Shown: positions 53,483 to 61,956, counted from the first letter of the stretch. The stretch: 64,000 bases of DNA from Pseudomonas putida (GCA_029953615.1 CP124529.1:4986494-5050493); one strand, 5' to 3'. The notes: generated from the sequence alone by a model not told the origin. Numbers and translations are program-made.

Positions 53483-54673
53483 TCAATGAATACTTGAGGC
53501 CAGTTCGAAGATCGGCATGTACATCAGGATCACGATCAGGCCGATCAGCAGGCCGATGAAGGTCATCAGCAGCGGTTCGAACAGCTTGACGAACCATTCC
53601 ACCCAGCGGCCGATTTCCTGATCATGGAAGTCGGCGCAGCGCTCCAGCATTTCGCCCAAGTTGCCGGACTGCTCGCCGGCCCGCAGCAGGCGCAGCGATA
53701 CCGGCGTGACCAGTTGCCCGGCCTCCAGTGCGTCGGACAGCGGCAGCCCTTCGCCGACCCGCTGGCTGGCGTACTCCAGGCCCTCGGCCGCCGCGCTGCC
53801 GAGCAGGCCGCGGACCATGCCCATGGCGGTGAGGATGGGGATGCCGCCTTGCAGCAGGATGCCCAACGAGCGATAGAAGCGCGCCAGTTCGTACATCATC
53901 AGGCGTTGGTGAAGTGCCGGCAGGCGTCGCAGCTGGCAGGCTGCCCAGCGCCGTACCCATGGCTGGCGGCGCAGCAGCCACAGCGCCGTGACCGCGCCAA
54001 GGCAGCCCAGCGCCAGCGGCAGCTGCCGAGCGTGCAGGAACAGGCCGATCTGCATCAGCAGCCGCGACAGCCAGGGCAATTCGCTGCCCATGCCCTCGAA
54101 TACCTGGCTGAAACGCGGCACCACGTAGCCAAGCAGGAACAGCACCACGCCACCGCCTACCAGCAAAAGCAGCAACGGGTACACCGAGGCGCCCACCAGT
54201 TTCTGCCGTACCAGGTCCAGGCGCTGGCGGTAGCTGATGTAGCGGGCCAGGGCATCGCCGAGCGCGCCGGTACGCTCGCTGGACTGAACCAGCGCCACGT
54301 ACAGCGGCGGGAACACCCGTGGCTGCTGGCCCAGGGCCTGGGACAGCGAACGGCCTTCGTACAGTTGGCGGACCAGTTCGGCGAGCACCTTGCGCGTTGC
54401 GGCTGCGGGGGCCTTTTCGGCCAGGCTTTCCAGTGCGTCGATCAGCGGCAGCCCGGCGTTGAGCAGGGTCGAAAGTTCCTGGCTGAACAGCACCAGGTCA
54501 AAGCTTGCCGCGCGGCGCCAGGCCAGGCCGCGCAAGGCGCCGCCGTGGCCATGTAGGCTGAGCACCCGCAGGCCTTGGTCCTCGGCCTGGCGGCGGGCCT
54601 GGTCGGCGTCCTCGGCGTCGATCTGCAATTGCACCACACCCTGCCTGCCCAGGGCCTTGAGACTGTAGCGCAT
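53483..54673 (-). CDS. gspF: Type II secretion inner-membrane protein GspF
   Basis: The 396-residue membrane protein matches GspF/PilC. Two similar domains are present (FSQELSTLLNAGLPLIDALES and YELARFYRSLGILLQGGIPI), each followed by helices; TMs lie near 165-190, 215-235 and at the C-terminus (FEPLLMTFIGLLIGLIVILM). The start is chosen after GGGAGAACGGTC; the frame extends into gspG. It follows gspG by 11 bp. No gspD, gspE or other secretion gene is adjacent, so this pair is an orphan or works with a system elsewhere. Confidence 0.9.
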   Translation of the reverse strand: MRYSLKALGRQGVVQLQIDAEDADQARRQAEDQGLRVLSLHGHGGALRGLAWRRAASFDLVLFSQELSTLLNAGLPLIDALESLAEKAPAAATRKVLAELVRQLYEGRSLSQALGQQPRVFPPLYVALVQSSERTGALGDALARYISYRQRLDLVRQKLVGASVYPLLLLLVGGGVVLFLLGYVVPRFSQVFEGMGSELPWLSRLLMQIGLFLHARQLPLALGCLGAVTALWLLRRQPWVRRWAACQLRRLPALHQRLMMYELARFYRSLGILLQGGIPILTAMGMVRGLLGSAAAEGLEYASQRVGEGLPLSDALEAGQLVTPVSLRLLRAGEQSGNLGEMLERCADFHDQEIGRWVEWFVKLFEPLLMTFIGLLIGLIVILMYMPIFELASSIH

Positions 54674-54684
54674 GACCGTTCTCC

Positions 54685-55110
54685 CTACTGCCAACTGGTG
54701 ATTTCGGCGTTTTCCCCGTCGCCACCGGGCTGGCCGTCCTTGCCCATCGACAGCAGGTCGTACTCGCCGCCGTTCTCGCCGGGTTGCCGGTAGATGTAGG
54801 GGCGCCCCCACGGGTCTTGGGGCACGGCTTTCTGAAGATACGGGCCGGTCCAGCGCGCCTCGCCACTGGGGGCGACCACCAGGGCCTGCAGGCCTTGCTC
54901 ACTGCTGGGGTAGTGCCCGACTTCCAGGCGGTACAGGTCCAGGGCCTTGCTCAGCCCCTCTATCTGCGCCCGCGCGACCTTGGCCTCGGAGCGGCCGAGC
55001 TGGCTGAAGTACTTGGGCGCGACGATACCGGCCAACAGACCGAGCACCACCAGTACCACCAGCAGTTCGAGCAGGGTGAAGCCACGTTGAGGGTTGTTTC
55101 TGCGCTGCAT
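54685..55110 (-). CDS. gspG: Type II secretion major pseudopilin GspG
   Basis: The 141-residue prepilin has a short basic leader MQRRNNPQRG, the prepilin peptidase site G-FTLLELLVVLVVLGLLAG and Glu at +5 of the mature part. The C-terminal pseudopilin domain (LDLYRLEVGHYPSSEQGLQAL, KAVPQDPWGRPYIYR and DGQPGGDGENAEI, a calcium-loop-like end) fits GspG. GGAGG precedes the ATG. It is divergent from a lytic transglycosylase gene, with 185 bp between them that carry a sigma-54-type promoter for the other direction. Confidence 0.92.
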   Translation of the reverse strand: MQRRNNPQRGFTLLELLVVLVVLGLLAGIVAPKYFSQLGRSEAKVARAQIEGLSKALDLYRLEVGHYPSSEQGLQALVVAPSGEARWTGPYLQKAVPQDPWGRPYIYRQPGENGGEYDLLSMGKDGQPGGDGENAEITSWQ

Positions 55111-55207
55111 GGTGAAGCCCTCCGCTGCATGGGGACAAGCTTTTGCAGGCTCCATGCAACAGCCGTGCACGCCTGCCCCGGCACCTTGCAGCATGCGGCA
55201 CGCAAAG

Positions 55208-55223
55208 CGGCACAGTGCTTGCG
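55208..55223 (+). promoter_or_regulatory. Sigma-54 promoter before the lytic transglycosylase
   Basis: GGCACAGTGCTTGC has the invariant GG (55209-55210) and GC (55221-55222) ten bases apart and matches GGCAC-N5-TTGC exactly. Transcription would start near 55234, about 60 bases before the transglycosylase ATG. A sigma-54 activator is encoded at 59339. Confidence 0.7.
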
Positions 55224-55236
55224 TCGTGGTCACCGA

Positions 55237-55275
55237 CCCCGGGATTTCCGGGGTATATCCCCCAACATCGGGGGA
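55237..55275. promoter_or_regulatory. Two adjacent GC-rich inverted repeats
   Basis: CCCCGG-GATTT-CCGGGG (55237-55253) is followed by TCCCCC-AACATC-GGGGGA (55258-55275). The second contains CCCCAA-N4-GGG, also found before the two sensor kinase genes. It lies just downstream of the predicted sigma-54 start site, so it may be an activator or repressor site. Confidence 0.5.
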
Positions 55276-55295
55276 ACCACGAAGAGGCGACCGAC

Positions 55296-55881
55296 ATGCG
55301 TGGACTCATTCTCGGTTTGATCTGGCTGGTGGCAGGTGCTGCCCAGGCCGATGTGTACATTTCCATCGACGCCAAAGGCAGCTACATACTGACCAACGTA
55401 CATCGACCCGGGCGCCTCTATGAAACGGTGATCAGCGAGCCGAAGGCCCAGGCCGGCCCGGCCAACGCGCAGCTCATCACCGGCCATCCCCTACGCCAAG
55501 CTGGTCGCCGCGGCGGCGCGCACCCACGACGTACCCCCGGCGTTGCTGCATGCGGTGATCAAGGCCGAGTCCGGCTACAACCCCAAGGCCCGTTCGCCAG
55601 CGGGCGCGGTGGGACTGATGCAACTGATGCCGGATACCGCCCGCGAGATGGGCGTGGAAAACCGCCTGGACCCGGAAGACAACGTGCAGGGTGGGGCCCG
55701 CTACCTCAAGCGCATGCTCGACCTGTTCGACAATGACATCACCCTGGCCGTGGCGGCCTACAACGCCGGCCCGGACGCGGTACTGCGCCGGGGCGGCGTA
55801 CCGCCGTTCGCCGAGACCCGGCGCTATGTGCCCAATGTGCTGCGCGAGTACCGCAGGTTGCAGGGGGTGGTGGGTGATTAG
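55296..55881 (+). pseudogene. Lytic transglycosylase (SLT domain), frameshifted
   Basis: The gene encodes a secreted murein-cleaving enzyme of about 194 residues. The signal peptide is MRGLILGLIWLVAGAAQA, followed by a DUF4124-like start (DVYISIDAKGSYILTNVHRPG). The frame breaks at a run of four C (55488-55491) after LITGHP. The next frame continues YAKLVAAAARTHDVPPALLH and the SLT motifs with catalytic Glu in AVIKAESGYNPKARSPAGAVGLMQLMP-type sequence, then GARYLKRML and AAYNAGPDAV. Three C instead of four gives one protein. A sigma-54 promoter lies upstream; opposite is gspG, so the enzyme may open the wall for pseudopilus assembly. Confidence 0.82.
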
Positions 55882-55896
55882 CCTCTGCAATTTTCT

Positions 55897-56002
55897 CTGT
55901 GGGAGCGGGCGTGCCCGCGAAGCAAGCGACGCGGTAAAAGGCACCGGCTGCGCCGGTGTTCGCGGCGGTTCGACGCCTCGACACGCCCGCTCCCACAGCG
56001 TC
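55897..56002. repeat. REP pair with an inner hairpin
   Basis: GGGAGCGGGCGTGCCCGCGA and a distant CACGCCCGCTCCCAC flank CACCGGCTGCGCCGGTGTTC, a small palindrome. The group lies between the transglycosylase and the first kinase. Confidence 0.8.
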
Positions 56003-56066
56003 GACGTACTTCGAATGACCGTGAACCATACCCTTCGGCGGATGCCAGCAAGCCGACCCGATGGTT

Positions 56067-56081
56067 TCCCCAACTCTGGGC
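56067..56081 (+). promoter_or_regulatory. CCCCAA-N4-GGG site before the first kinase
   Basis: TCCCCAACTCTGGGC shares CCCCAA-N4-GGG with the sites at 55258 and 57643. It lies 38 bases before the kinase start and is the least symmetric of the three. No clear sigma-54 promoter was seen between it and the gene. Confidence 0.4.
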
Positions 56082-56118
56082 TATAACCTTCTGAAGGTGC
56101 CCAGTTGTGGAGTCCGCC

Positions 56119-57583
56119 ATGGACATCGCCCCTCGTTCCGACGCTATTGAAGTGCCTGCCGGTAGCGAGTTGCCCGCCTCACGCAAGCCGTTCAACATGC
56201 TGCGCTGGTATGCTTGGGTCAGCCTGGCCATCATCCTTTCGGTAGCGGTCGGGCTGGGGGTGATCTCCAGCCGTTTCATCATCAACGAGAGCATCGAACG
56301 CGACGCCTTGCTCACCGCACAGTTCATCACCTCCATTGCCGACGCCGAAGTGCGCCATGTGTCGATCCCGAATGTGCGCACCATGGGTGAGCTGCTTGAC
56401 CCGCGCAGCGATCGCGCCAACCTGCTCGACGTCGACCCGGATGCCCGGCGCAGGGCGCGTGGCGAGTTTCTTGACCACATCGCCCACCTGCCCGACATGC
56501 TGCTGGCCAACATCTATGCTCCGGACCGTACGGTGATCTGGTCCAGCAACCCGGCGCTGGTCGGCAAGCTGATCGTGGGCGACAACGGCCTGGATCAGGC
56601 CTTCGAATACAAGATGCGAGTCTCGGCCAGCTACCACAACTTCGAACAGGCCCGCGCCGAGCAGAAGTTCGTCACCCCGCCCAAGCAGTTGTTCATCGAG
56701 AACTACATTCCGCTGTTCGATGCCGATGGCGAGCGGGTCACGGCCATGGTCGAGATCTACAAAGAGCCCCATGACCTGATCGTGCGCATCGAACATGGCC
56801 TGATCCTGATCTGGCTGGCGATCACTGTCGGTGCCGGCCTGGTCTACGTCGGCCTGTACGGCATCATGCACCGCGCTGCGCGCCTGCTGGCGGTGCAGCA
56901 GAAGCGCCTGATCAGCAACGAAACCTATGTGGCACTGGGCGAGGTGTCGTCGGCGGTGGCCCACAGCCTGCGCAACCCGCTGGCCAGCCATCCGTTCCAG
57001 TGCCGAACTGGCCCAGGCGTTCGACGATGGCCCGGCGCAGCGCAATGTCAACGACATCATCGGCCAGGTCGACCGCATGTCGCAGTGGATCCGCCAGATG
57101 TTGCAGTCATTGCGTCCGCTCAACGATGAGGCAGAGGCGGTGGATTTGCCGCTGGCATTGCAGGAAAGCCTGCAGGCCTATGCGATGCCGCTGGCACGCG
57201 GCGGCGTGAGCCTGGATCTGCAACCGTTACCAGTGGTACAGGTGCTGGGGCACCCGGCTTTACTGCGGCAGATTTTCAGCAGCCTGATCGCCAACGCCCT
57301 GGAGTCGATGGAGCAGGGTGGGCGGTTGCGTGTCGAGGTGGTGCGTCACGACCGGCGTAACCTGACACTGCGCCTTTCCGACAACGGCAAAGGCATGAAC
57401 GAAGAGCAGCAGCGCATGGCGTTCCGACCTTTCTTCACCACCAAGCAGGGTGGGTTGGGCGTGGGGCTGGTGTTGGTAAAACGCATCATGGAACGCTTCG
57501 GTGGCAGTGTCCGGCTTAGCAGCAGCGAAGGGCATGGCACCCGGGTTTCGCTGAGTTTCCGGCTGGCAATATCTTCTGATTGA
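56119..57583 (+). pseudogene. Sensor histidine kinase (first of a paralogous pair), frameshifted
   Basis: The gene encodes a membrane kinase of about 487 residues. ATG at 56119 has GGAG six bases before it. TM1 is WVSLAIILSVAVGLGVISS, and the periplasmic sensor (about 55-225) contains RTMGELLDP and LFIENYIPLFDADGE. TM2 follows, then the H-box VALGEVSSAVAHSLRNPLA. At 56988-56989 (CC) the frame breaks; the other frame continues IRSSAELAQ, then NALESMEQGG, DNGKGM and GGLGVGLVLVKRIMERFGGS. One C fewer restores it. It closely parallels the intact kinase at 57877 and probably shares its response regulator. Confidence 0.82.
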
Positions 57584-57642
57584 CATTAATAAATGCTCAT
57601 ATCTTCTTGTTTATAAAGATTTTTTGTTTATTGGGTAATAAA

Positions 57643-57658
57643 TCCCCAAATGTGGGGA
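57643..57658. promoter_or_regulatory. Symmetric TCCCC-N6-GGGGA enhancer-like site
   Basis: TCCCCAAATGTGGGGA is an inverted repeat with five-base arms. Its centre is about 110 bases upstream of the start predicted from the sigma-54 promoter at 57734-57749, the usual place for an NtrC-type activator site. The flanking DNA is AT-rich, unlike the rest of the window. Confidence 0.6.
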
Positions 57659-57733
57659 ATTCATCTCCATTCAGGTTCATGAAAAGTCGGTATCTCCATG
57701 ATTCATAAGAGTTAACAAAATGGTTGAAGTTGC

Positions 57734-57749
57734 TGGCTGGGTTTTTGCT
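57734..57749 (+). promoter_or_regulatory. Sigma-54 promoter of the kinase-regulator operon
   Basis: TGGCTGGGTTTTTGCT has GG (57735-57736) and GC (57747-57748) ten bases apart, with TGGC and TTGCT boxes. It precedes the kinase start by about 130 bases and lies inside the longest open frame, which argues that the true start is downstream. Confidence 0.65.
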
Positions 57750-57876
57750 ACGTAACAGGCGGAGCGCAACACACGACAAATGGCAGCTGCGGCTGCACGG
57801 GTGGAGTGCTATCAATTGGCTACTATTCGTCGCCTTGATGCATTTCTCAACGGACGCCCTGCGCGGGAAGCACGCG

Positions 57877-59370
57877 ATGCAGATGCTGGATAACCAAGTT
57901 CCAGACAAGGCCAGTACTACCGCCAGCGGTGTGGCCGTGCCATTGCGCGAATTCAATCTGCTGCGCTGGTTCTCGGTCATCAGCCTGCTGATCATCGCCT
58001 CGGTGGCAGGCGGGCTGGGTTATGTGTCGACGCGTTTCGTGGTGCGCGACAGCGTCGAGCGCGATGCCATGCTCACGGCCCAGTTCATCCAGGCCATGGC
58101 CCAGGCCGAAGTGCGTCATTCGCAGTTGCCGCCGGGCACCACCATGGGCGAGTTGCTTGACCCGCGCCTGGACCAGCAGCACTTGCAGTTTACCCCGGCG
58201 CTGGCGGAATCGACCCGGGTCGAGTTTCTCGACCATGTCGAGCACCTGCCTGACACTTTGCTGGCCAACGTCTATGCACGCGACCGCACCATCGTCTGGT
58301 CGACCAACCGGGAGCTGATCGGCAAGCGCATCGAGGCGGATGACGACCTCGACCGCGCCTTTCATTCGCGCAAGGCGGTGTCGGCCAGCTATCACCAGGC
58401 CGAGGATGACCGCGAGGAGCAGAGGTTCCAGCGTGAACCACGTTACCTGTTCATCGAGAACTACATCCCTTTGTTCGATAGCCAGGGCGAGCAGGTGCTG
58501 GCCATGGTGGAAATCTACAAGGAGCCGCAAGACCTGGTCCGACGCATCCAGCGCGGTTATGTGCTGATCTGGGCCTCGACCCTGGTGGGTGGTGCACTGG
58601 TCTACTTCGGTCTGTTCTGGATCGTGCGCCGCGCGGCGCAACTGCTGCACCTGCAACAGGACCGCTTGGTCGCCAGTGAAACCTATGTGGCCCTGGGCGA
58701 GATGTCCTCGGCGGTGGCGCACAGCTTGCGCAACCCGCTGGCCAACATTCGCTCCAGCGCCGAACTGGCACAGGAAATCGCCAACCCCGCGGCGCAGAAG
58801 AACATCACCGACATCATCAGCCAGGTCGACCGCATGTCGCGCTGGGTGCGTGACCTGCTGGTGTCGCTGCGACCGACCAGTGACGACGCCGAGGCCGTTG
58901 ACCTGGTGATGGCCATCGAGGACACCCACCTGGCCTTCAGCCAGCAGATCGAACGCAACGGTGTGCGCTTTTGCTACGAAGGCCCTGGGTCACAGTGGGT
59001 GGCCAGCCAGCCGCTACAGCTCACGCAAATTCTAAATACCCTGTTCTCCAATGCCCTGGAAGCCATGCCTGACGGCGGTATGCTGCGCGCCCAGGTCAAT
59101 GTGCAGGAGGGGCAGCGGGCTGAGTTCGTCCTTAGCGATACCGGCAAGGGCATGAGCCAACAGCAGGAGCGGATGGTGTTCAAGCCGTTCTACACCACCA
59201 AGCAGGGCGGCCTCGGCGTAGGCCTGGCCCTGGTCAAGCGCATCATGGAGCGTTTTGGCGGCTCGGTCAGCCTGAGCAGCCGCGAAGAGGAAGGAACCCG
59301 CGTAAGCCTCACATTCAATATCGCAGCGGGAGGGGACCATGGAGCACAGCATCCTGGTAGTCGAGGATGA
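57877..59370 (+). CDS. Sensor histidine kinase (second of a paralogous pair)
   Basis: The start at 57877 (or 57883) is chosen because the frame further upstream contains a sigma-54 promoter, and because the product then aligns with the kinase at 56119. The 497-residue protein has TM1 (FSVISLLIIASVAGGLGYVS) and a periplasmic domain with TTMGELLDPRL and LFIENYIPLFDSQGE. TM2 lies near residues 225-250. The H-box is GEMSSAVAHSLRNPLANIRS, and the ATPase has NTLFSNALEAMPDGG, DTGKGM and GGLGVGLALVKRIMERF. It overlaps the response regulator gene by 32 bases. The signal is unknown. Confidence 0.88.
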   Translation: MQMLDNQVPDKASTTASGVAVPLREFNLLRWFSVISLLIIASVAGGLGYVSTRFVVRDSVERDAMLTAQFIQAMAQAEVRHSQLPPGTTMGELLDPRLDQQHLQFTPALAESTRVEFLDHVEHLPDTLLANVYARDRTIVWSTNRELIGKRIEADDDLDRAFHSRKAVSASYHQAEDDREEQRFQREPRYLFIENYIPLFDSQGEQVLAMVEIYKEPQDLVRRIQRGYVLIWASTLVGGALVYFGLFWIVRRAAQLLHLQQDRLVASETYVALGEMSSAVAHSLRNPLANIRSSAELAQEIANPAAQKNITDIISQVDRMSRWVRDLLVSLRPTSDDAEAVDLVMAIEDTHLAFSQQIERNGVRFCYEGPGSQWVASQPLQLTQILNTLFSNALEAMPDGGMLRAQVNVQEGQRAEFVLSDTGKGMSQQQERMVFKPFYTTKQGGLGVGLALVKRIMERFGGSVSLSSREEEGTRVSLTFNIAAGGDHGAQHPGSRG

Positions 59371-60766
59371 TGAAATCCTTGCCGACAACATTCGCACATA
59401 CCTCAGCCTCAAGGGCTTCGAGGTCACCGTGTGCCACAGCGCGGAGCTGGCGCTGGAGCAGATCAAGCGGGCCCAGCCCGATGCGGTGCTGACCGACAAC
59501 TCGCTGCCGGGCATGAGCGGGCACGACCTGCTGCGCACCTTGGTGGCGCAGGTGCCGGGGCTTAAAGTGATCATGATGACGGGTTACGGCAATGTCGAAG
59601 ATGCCGTGCAGGCAATGAAGGAGGGCGCCTTCCATTACCTGTCCAAGCCGGTGGTACTGGCTGAGCTCAAGCTGACCCTGGACAAGGCACTGGCCGCCGA
59701 GCGCATGGAGCGTACGTTATCGTTCTATCAGGAGCGCGAGGCGCAGAAATCCGGGTTGCAGGCGTTGATCGGCGAATCACCGACGATGCTCACCCTCAAG
59801 CACACCCTGCGCCAGGTGCTGGATGCCGAGCGGCGCATGGCCAGCGACGACCTGCCACCGGTGTTGATCGAAGGCGAGACCGGTACCGGCAAAGAGCTGG
59901 TGGCCCGCGCCTTGCATTTCGATGGCTCGCGCAGCAAAGGGCCATTTATCGAGTTCAACTGCGCCTCGATCCCGGCGAACCTGCTGGAGGCCGAACTGTT
60001 TGGCCACGAGAAGGGCGCCTTTACCGATGCCAAGGAGCGCCGGGTGGGCCTGGTGGAGGCTGCTGATGGCGGCACGTTGTTCCTCGACGAGATTGGCGAG
60101 ATGGACCTTGTGTTGCAAGCCAAGCTGCTCAAGTTGCTGGAAGACCGCAGCATCCGTCGGATCGGCGCGGTGAAGGAGCGCAAGGTCGACCTGCGGGTGA
60201 TCAGTGCTACCAACTGCAACCTGGAGCAGATGGTGCAGCAGGGCAAGTTCCGCCGCGACCTGTTCTTCCGCCTGCGCATCATTGCCCTGAAGGTGCCGCG
60301 CCTGTATGCCCGCGGGCAGGACGTGCTGCTGCTGGCGCGGCATTTCCTGGCCCATCATGGTCGGCGTTATGGCAAGCCGAACCTGCGCTTTTCCGCCGAG
60401 GCGGAAAACCTGATGCTCGGTTATAGCTGGCCGGGCAATGTGCGTGAACTGCGAAACATGCTGGAGCAGACCGTGCTGCTGGCGCCGAACGAAGTGGTGC
60501 AGGCGCATCAGCTGAACCTGTGCATGACCCTGATCGACGAGCCACTGGTGCAGCAGGCCGCGCCTGCGGTGTTCGAGATACCCCGGCACGAACCAGAGCC
60601 CGGCACCAGTCTGCCGGACATGGAGCGTGACCTGGTCTGCAAGACCCTGGACCGCACGGACTGGAACGTGACCAAATCGGCACGCATGCTTGGGCTGTCG
60701 CGGGATATGCTGCGTTACCGGATCGAAAAGCTGGGGCTGACCAGACCGGACAAACGCCAGTGGTAA
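59339..60766 (+). CDS. Sigma-54-dependent response regulator (NtrC family)
   Basis: The 475-residue regulator has a receiver (acidic residues in VVEDDE, phospho-acceptor Asp53 in VLTDNSLPG, Lys in LSKPV). The AAA+ domain has Walker A GETGTGKE, Walker B GGTLFLDEIGEM and the arginine-finger region FRRDLFFRL. A Fis-type helix-turn-helix (NVTKSARMLGLSRDMLRYRIEKLGL) ends it. The sigma-54 contact loop reads GAFTDA instead of the usual GAFTGA; this variant is known in some family members. GGGAGGGG precedes the ATG. It probably acts at the sigma-54 promoters at 55208 and 57734 through the CCCCAA-N4-GGG sites. Confidence 0.92.
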   Translation: MEHSILVVEDDEILADNIRTYLSLKGFEVTVCHSAELALEQIKRAQPDAVLTDNSLPGMSGHDLLRTLVAQVPGLKVIMMTGYGNVEDAVQAMKEGAFHYLSKPVVLAELKLTLDKALAAERMERTLSFYQEREAQKSGLQALIGESPTMLTLKHTLRQVLDAERRMASDDLPPVLIEGETGTGKELVARALHFDGSRSKGPFIEFNCASIPANLLEAELFGHEKGAFTDAKERRVGLVEAADGGTLFLDEIGEMDLVLQAKLLKLLEDRSIRRIGAVKERKVDLRVISATNCNLEQMVQQGKFRRDLFFRLRIIALKVPRLYARGQDVLLLARHFLAHHGRRYGKPNLRFSAEAENLMLGYSWPGNVRELRNMLEQTVLLAPNEVVQAHQLNLCMTLIDEPLVQQAAPAVFEIPRHEPEPGTSLPDMERDLVCKTLDRTDWNVTKSARMLGLSRDMLRYRIEKLGLTRPDKRQW

Positions 60767-60777
60767 GCAACGTTCGG

Positions 60778-60978
60778 TCAGGTGTGTTCCTGTACGTTCA
60801 GCACTGAACCGCTGAGGTCCGTTCCCAGCAGGGCGGTGGAGGACGTACCTTGCGTTTGTTGCTCGGCAAGCGGCACTTCGGCAGTACGAAAAATGCTGCG
60901 GCCTTGTTCGCCTGTCTTCAGGGTGATGAGTTTTCCCTTCTGATAGAAGAATTGCGTTCTGTCGGTGTTGTTTTGCAT
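60778..60978 (-). CDS. Short RHS-repeat-like fragment
   Basis: The 66-residue frame starts at ATG with GGAG nine bases upstream. RTQFFYQKGKLITLKTGEQG and SIFRTAEVPLAEQQTQG with TALLGTDLSGSVL match single units from RHS/insecticidal TcC-type toxins of Pseudomonas, near the end of the repeat core. It ends with QEHT before any variable toxin tip. No large RHS gene is present nearby, so this is either a remnant or a small stand-alone gene. It is convergent with the sigma-54 regulator gene, 11 bp apart. Confidence 0.6.
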   Translation of the reverse strand: MQNNTDRTQFFYQKGKLITLKTGEQGRSIFRTAEVPLAEQQTQGTSSTALLGTDLSGSVLNVQEHT

Positions 60979-61142
60979 GGTGCGTGCTCCGAAGGCAATT
61001 GACGGCCCCACTTTCCCAGCCTTCACTCATTCATGCTACTGGCAGAAATGTCAGGTGCAGCCTGTGCAGCGCGACGTTGGTTGATTGGTAAGCCGGCACA
61101 ACCCTGGTTAAAATGCAGCGTATCGTTGATGGCCAATTGCAA

Positions 61143-61472
61143 ATGTCTACGTTTCGCATCTTTGTCGCCGCTGTGCTGGTTGCCGGCCTTGCCGGCTGTG
61201 CAACCCCAGGCAAACCCACAGCCAGCAAACTGACCCACAAATCGCCCCAGCAGTATGCCGCCTGCGTACTGCCCAGGTGGCAAGCGCTGGCACCACAGGC
61301 CACGCAGAAATCGATCGCCCACGGCTACCGGTTGACGGCACCCAGTGCCGTGGCATCCGATGATGTGCTGGACGTAGTCGATTACCGCGAGGGTAGCCGC
61401 GCGACGTTCTACAAGGGCAGCTTCCTGTCTGGCGATAAACTGCGCCAGGCTGCCAAGGAATGCCTGGACTGA
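61143..61472 (+). CDS. Small lipoprotein of unknown function
   Basis: The 109-residue product starts MSTFRIFVAAVLVAGLAGCAT, with a lipobox LAGC, so it is a lipid-anchored cell-envelope protein. The mature part has CVLPRWQALAPQ, DVVDYREGSRATFYKGSF and a C-terminal KECLD; two cysteines could form a disulfide. A start ten residues earlier (61113) would spoil the signal peptide. No clear Shine-Dalgarno is seen. The osmE-like gene is convergent, one base away. Confidence 0.7.
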   Translation: MSTFRIFVAAVLVAGLAGCATPGKPTASKLTHKSPQQYAACVLPRWQALAPQATQKSIAHGYRLTAPSAVASDDVLDVVDYREGSRATFYKGSFLSGDKLRQAAKECLD

Positions 61473-61473
61473 A

Positions 61474-61830
61474 TCAATAGCCCGAGCCGCTTGAGCCACC
61501 CATGCTGGGCAGGCGTGCCCGGCGCTGGGCATTGCTCCACTCGGCGCAGGTCATGAAAGCGGTATTGTCCACTTTGCCGGTGGCGTCGAAGCTGACGCTG
61601 TAGGGTTGCCGGTTTTCGCCCTTGGTCAGCATATAGTCCAGGCAGGTGCCGGGCACAACGGTGCGTTCGGTCACGGCATCGGGTTTGCCGCCAACTTGCA
61701 TGACCTGGTCTCTGCTCATGCCATTGGCGACTTTCGCCACCAGCGGCTGGTCGTGGTATAGCGCGGAATTGGACGAGCAGGCTGAAAGCGCTGCCAGGGC
61801 AAGGAGCAGCGCGTGGAAGAGTTTGTGCAT
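61474..61830 (-). CDS. osmE: Osmotically inducible lipoprotein OsmE
   Basis: The 118-residue lipoprotein has the lipobox SAC (LLLALAALSACSSN). The mature part matches OsmE and the BamE/SmpA fold: VAKVANGMSRDQVMQVGGKP, TVVPGTCLDYMLT and NTAFMTCAEWSNAQRR, with the conserved Cys pair. In E. coli, OsmE is induced by high osmolarity. The start is chosen at the signal peptide; the longer frame runs through a repeat. The C-terminus is Gly/Ser-rich. Confidence 0.82.
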   Translation of the reverse strand: MHKLFHALLLALAALSACSSNSALYHDQPLVAKVANGMSRDQVMQVGGKPDAVTERTVVPGTCLDYMLTKGENRQPYSVSFDATGKVDNTAFMTCAEWSNAQRRARLPSMGGSSGSGY

Positions 61831-61956
61831 GGCAGTACTCCAGTAGAGGACGCCCATTCTCAAAGCTTGTGCAAGCCTTGGGAGATCACCCAGCCCTTTG
61901 GGCTGCGCTGTCGCGCAGAGAACCGAGTTCGCAAGCGGTCTTTGGGAGTGGCTTTC

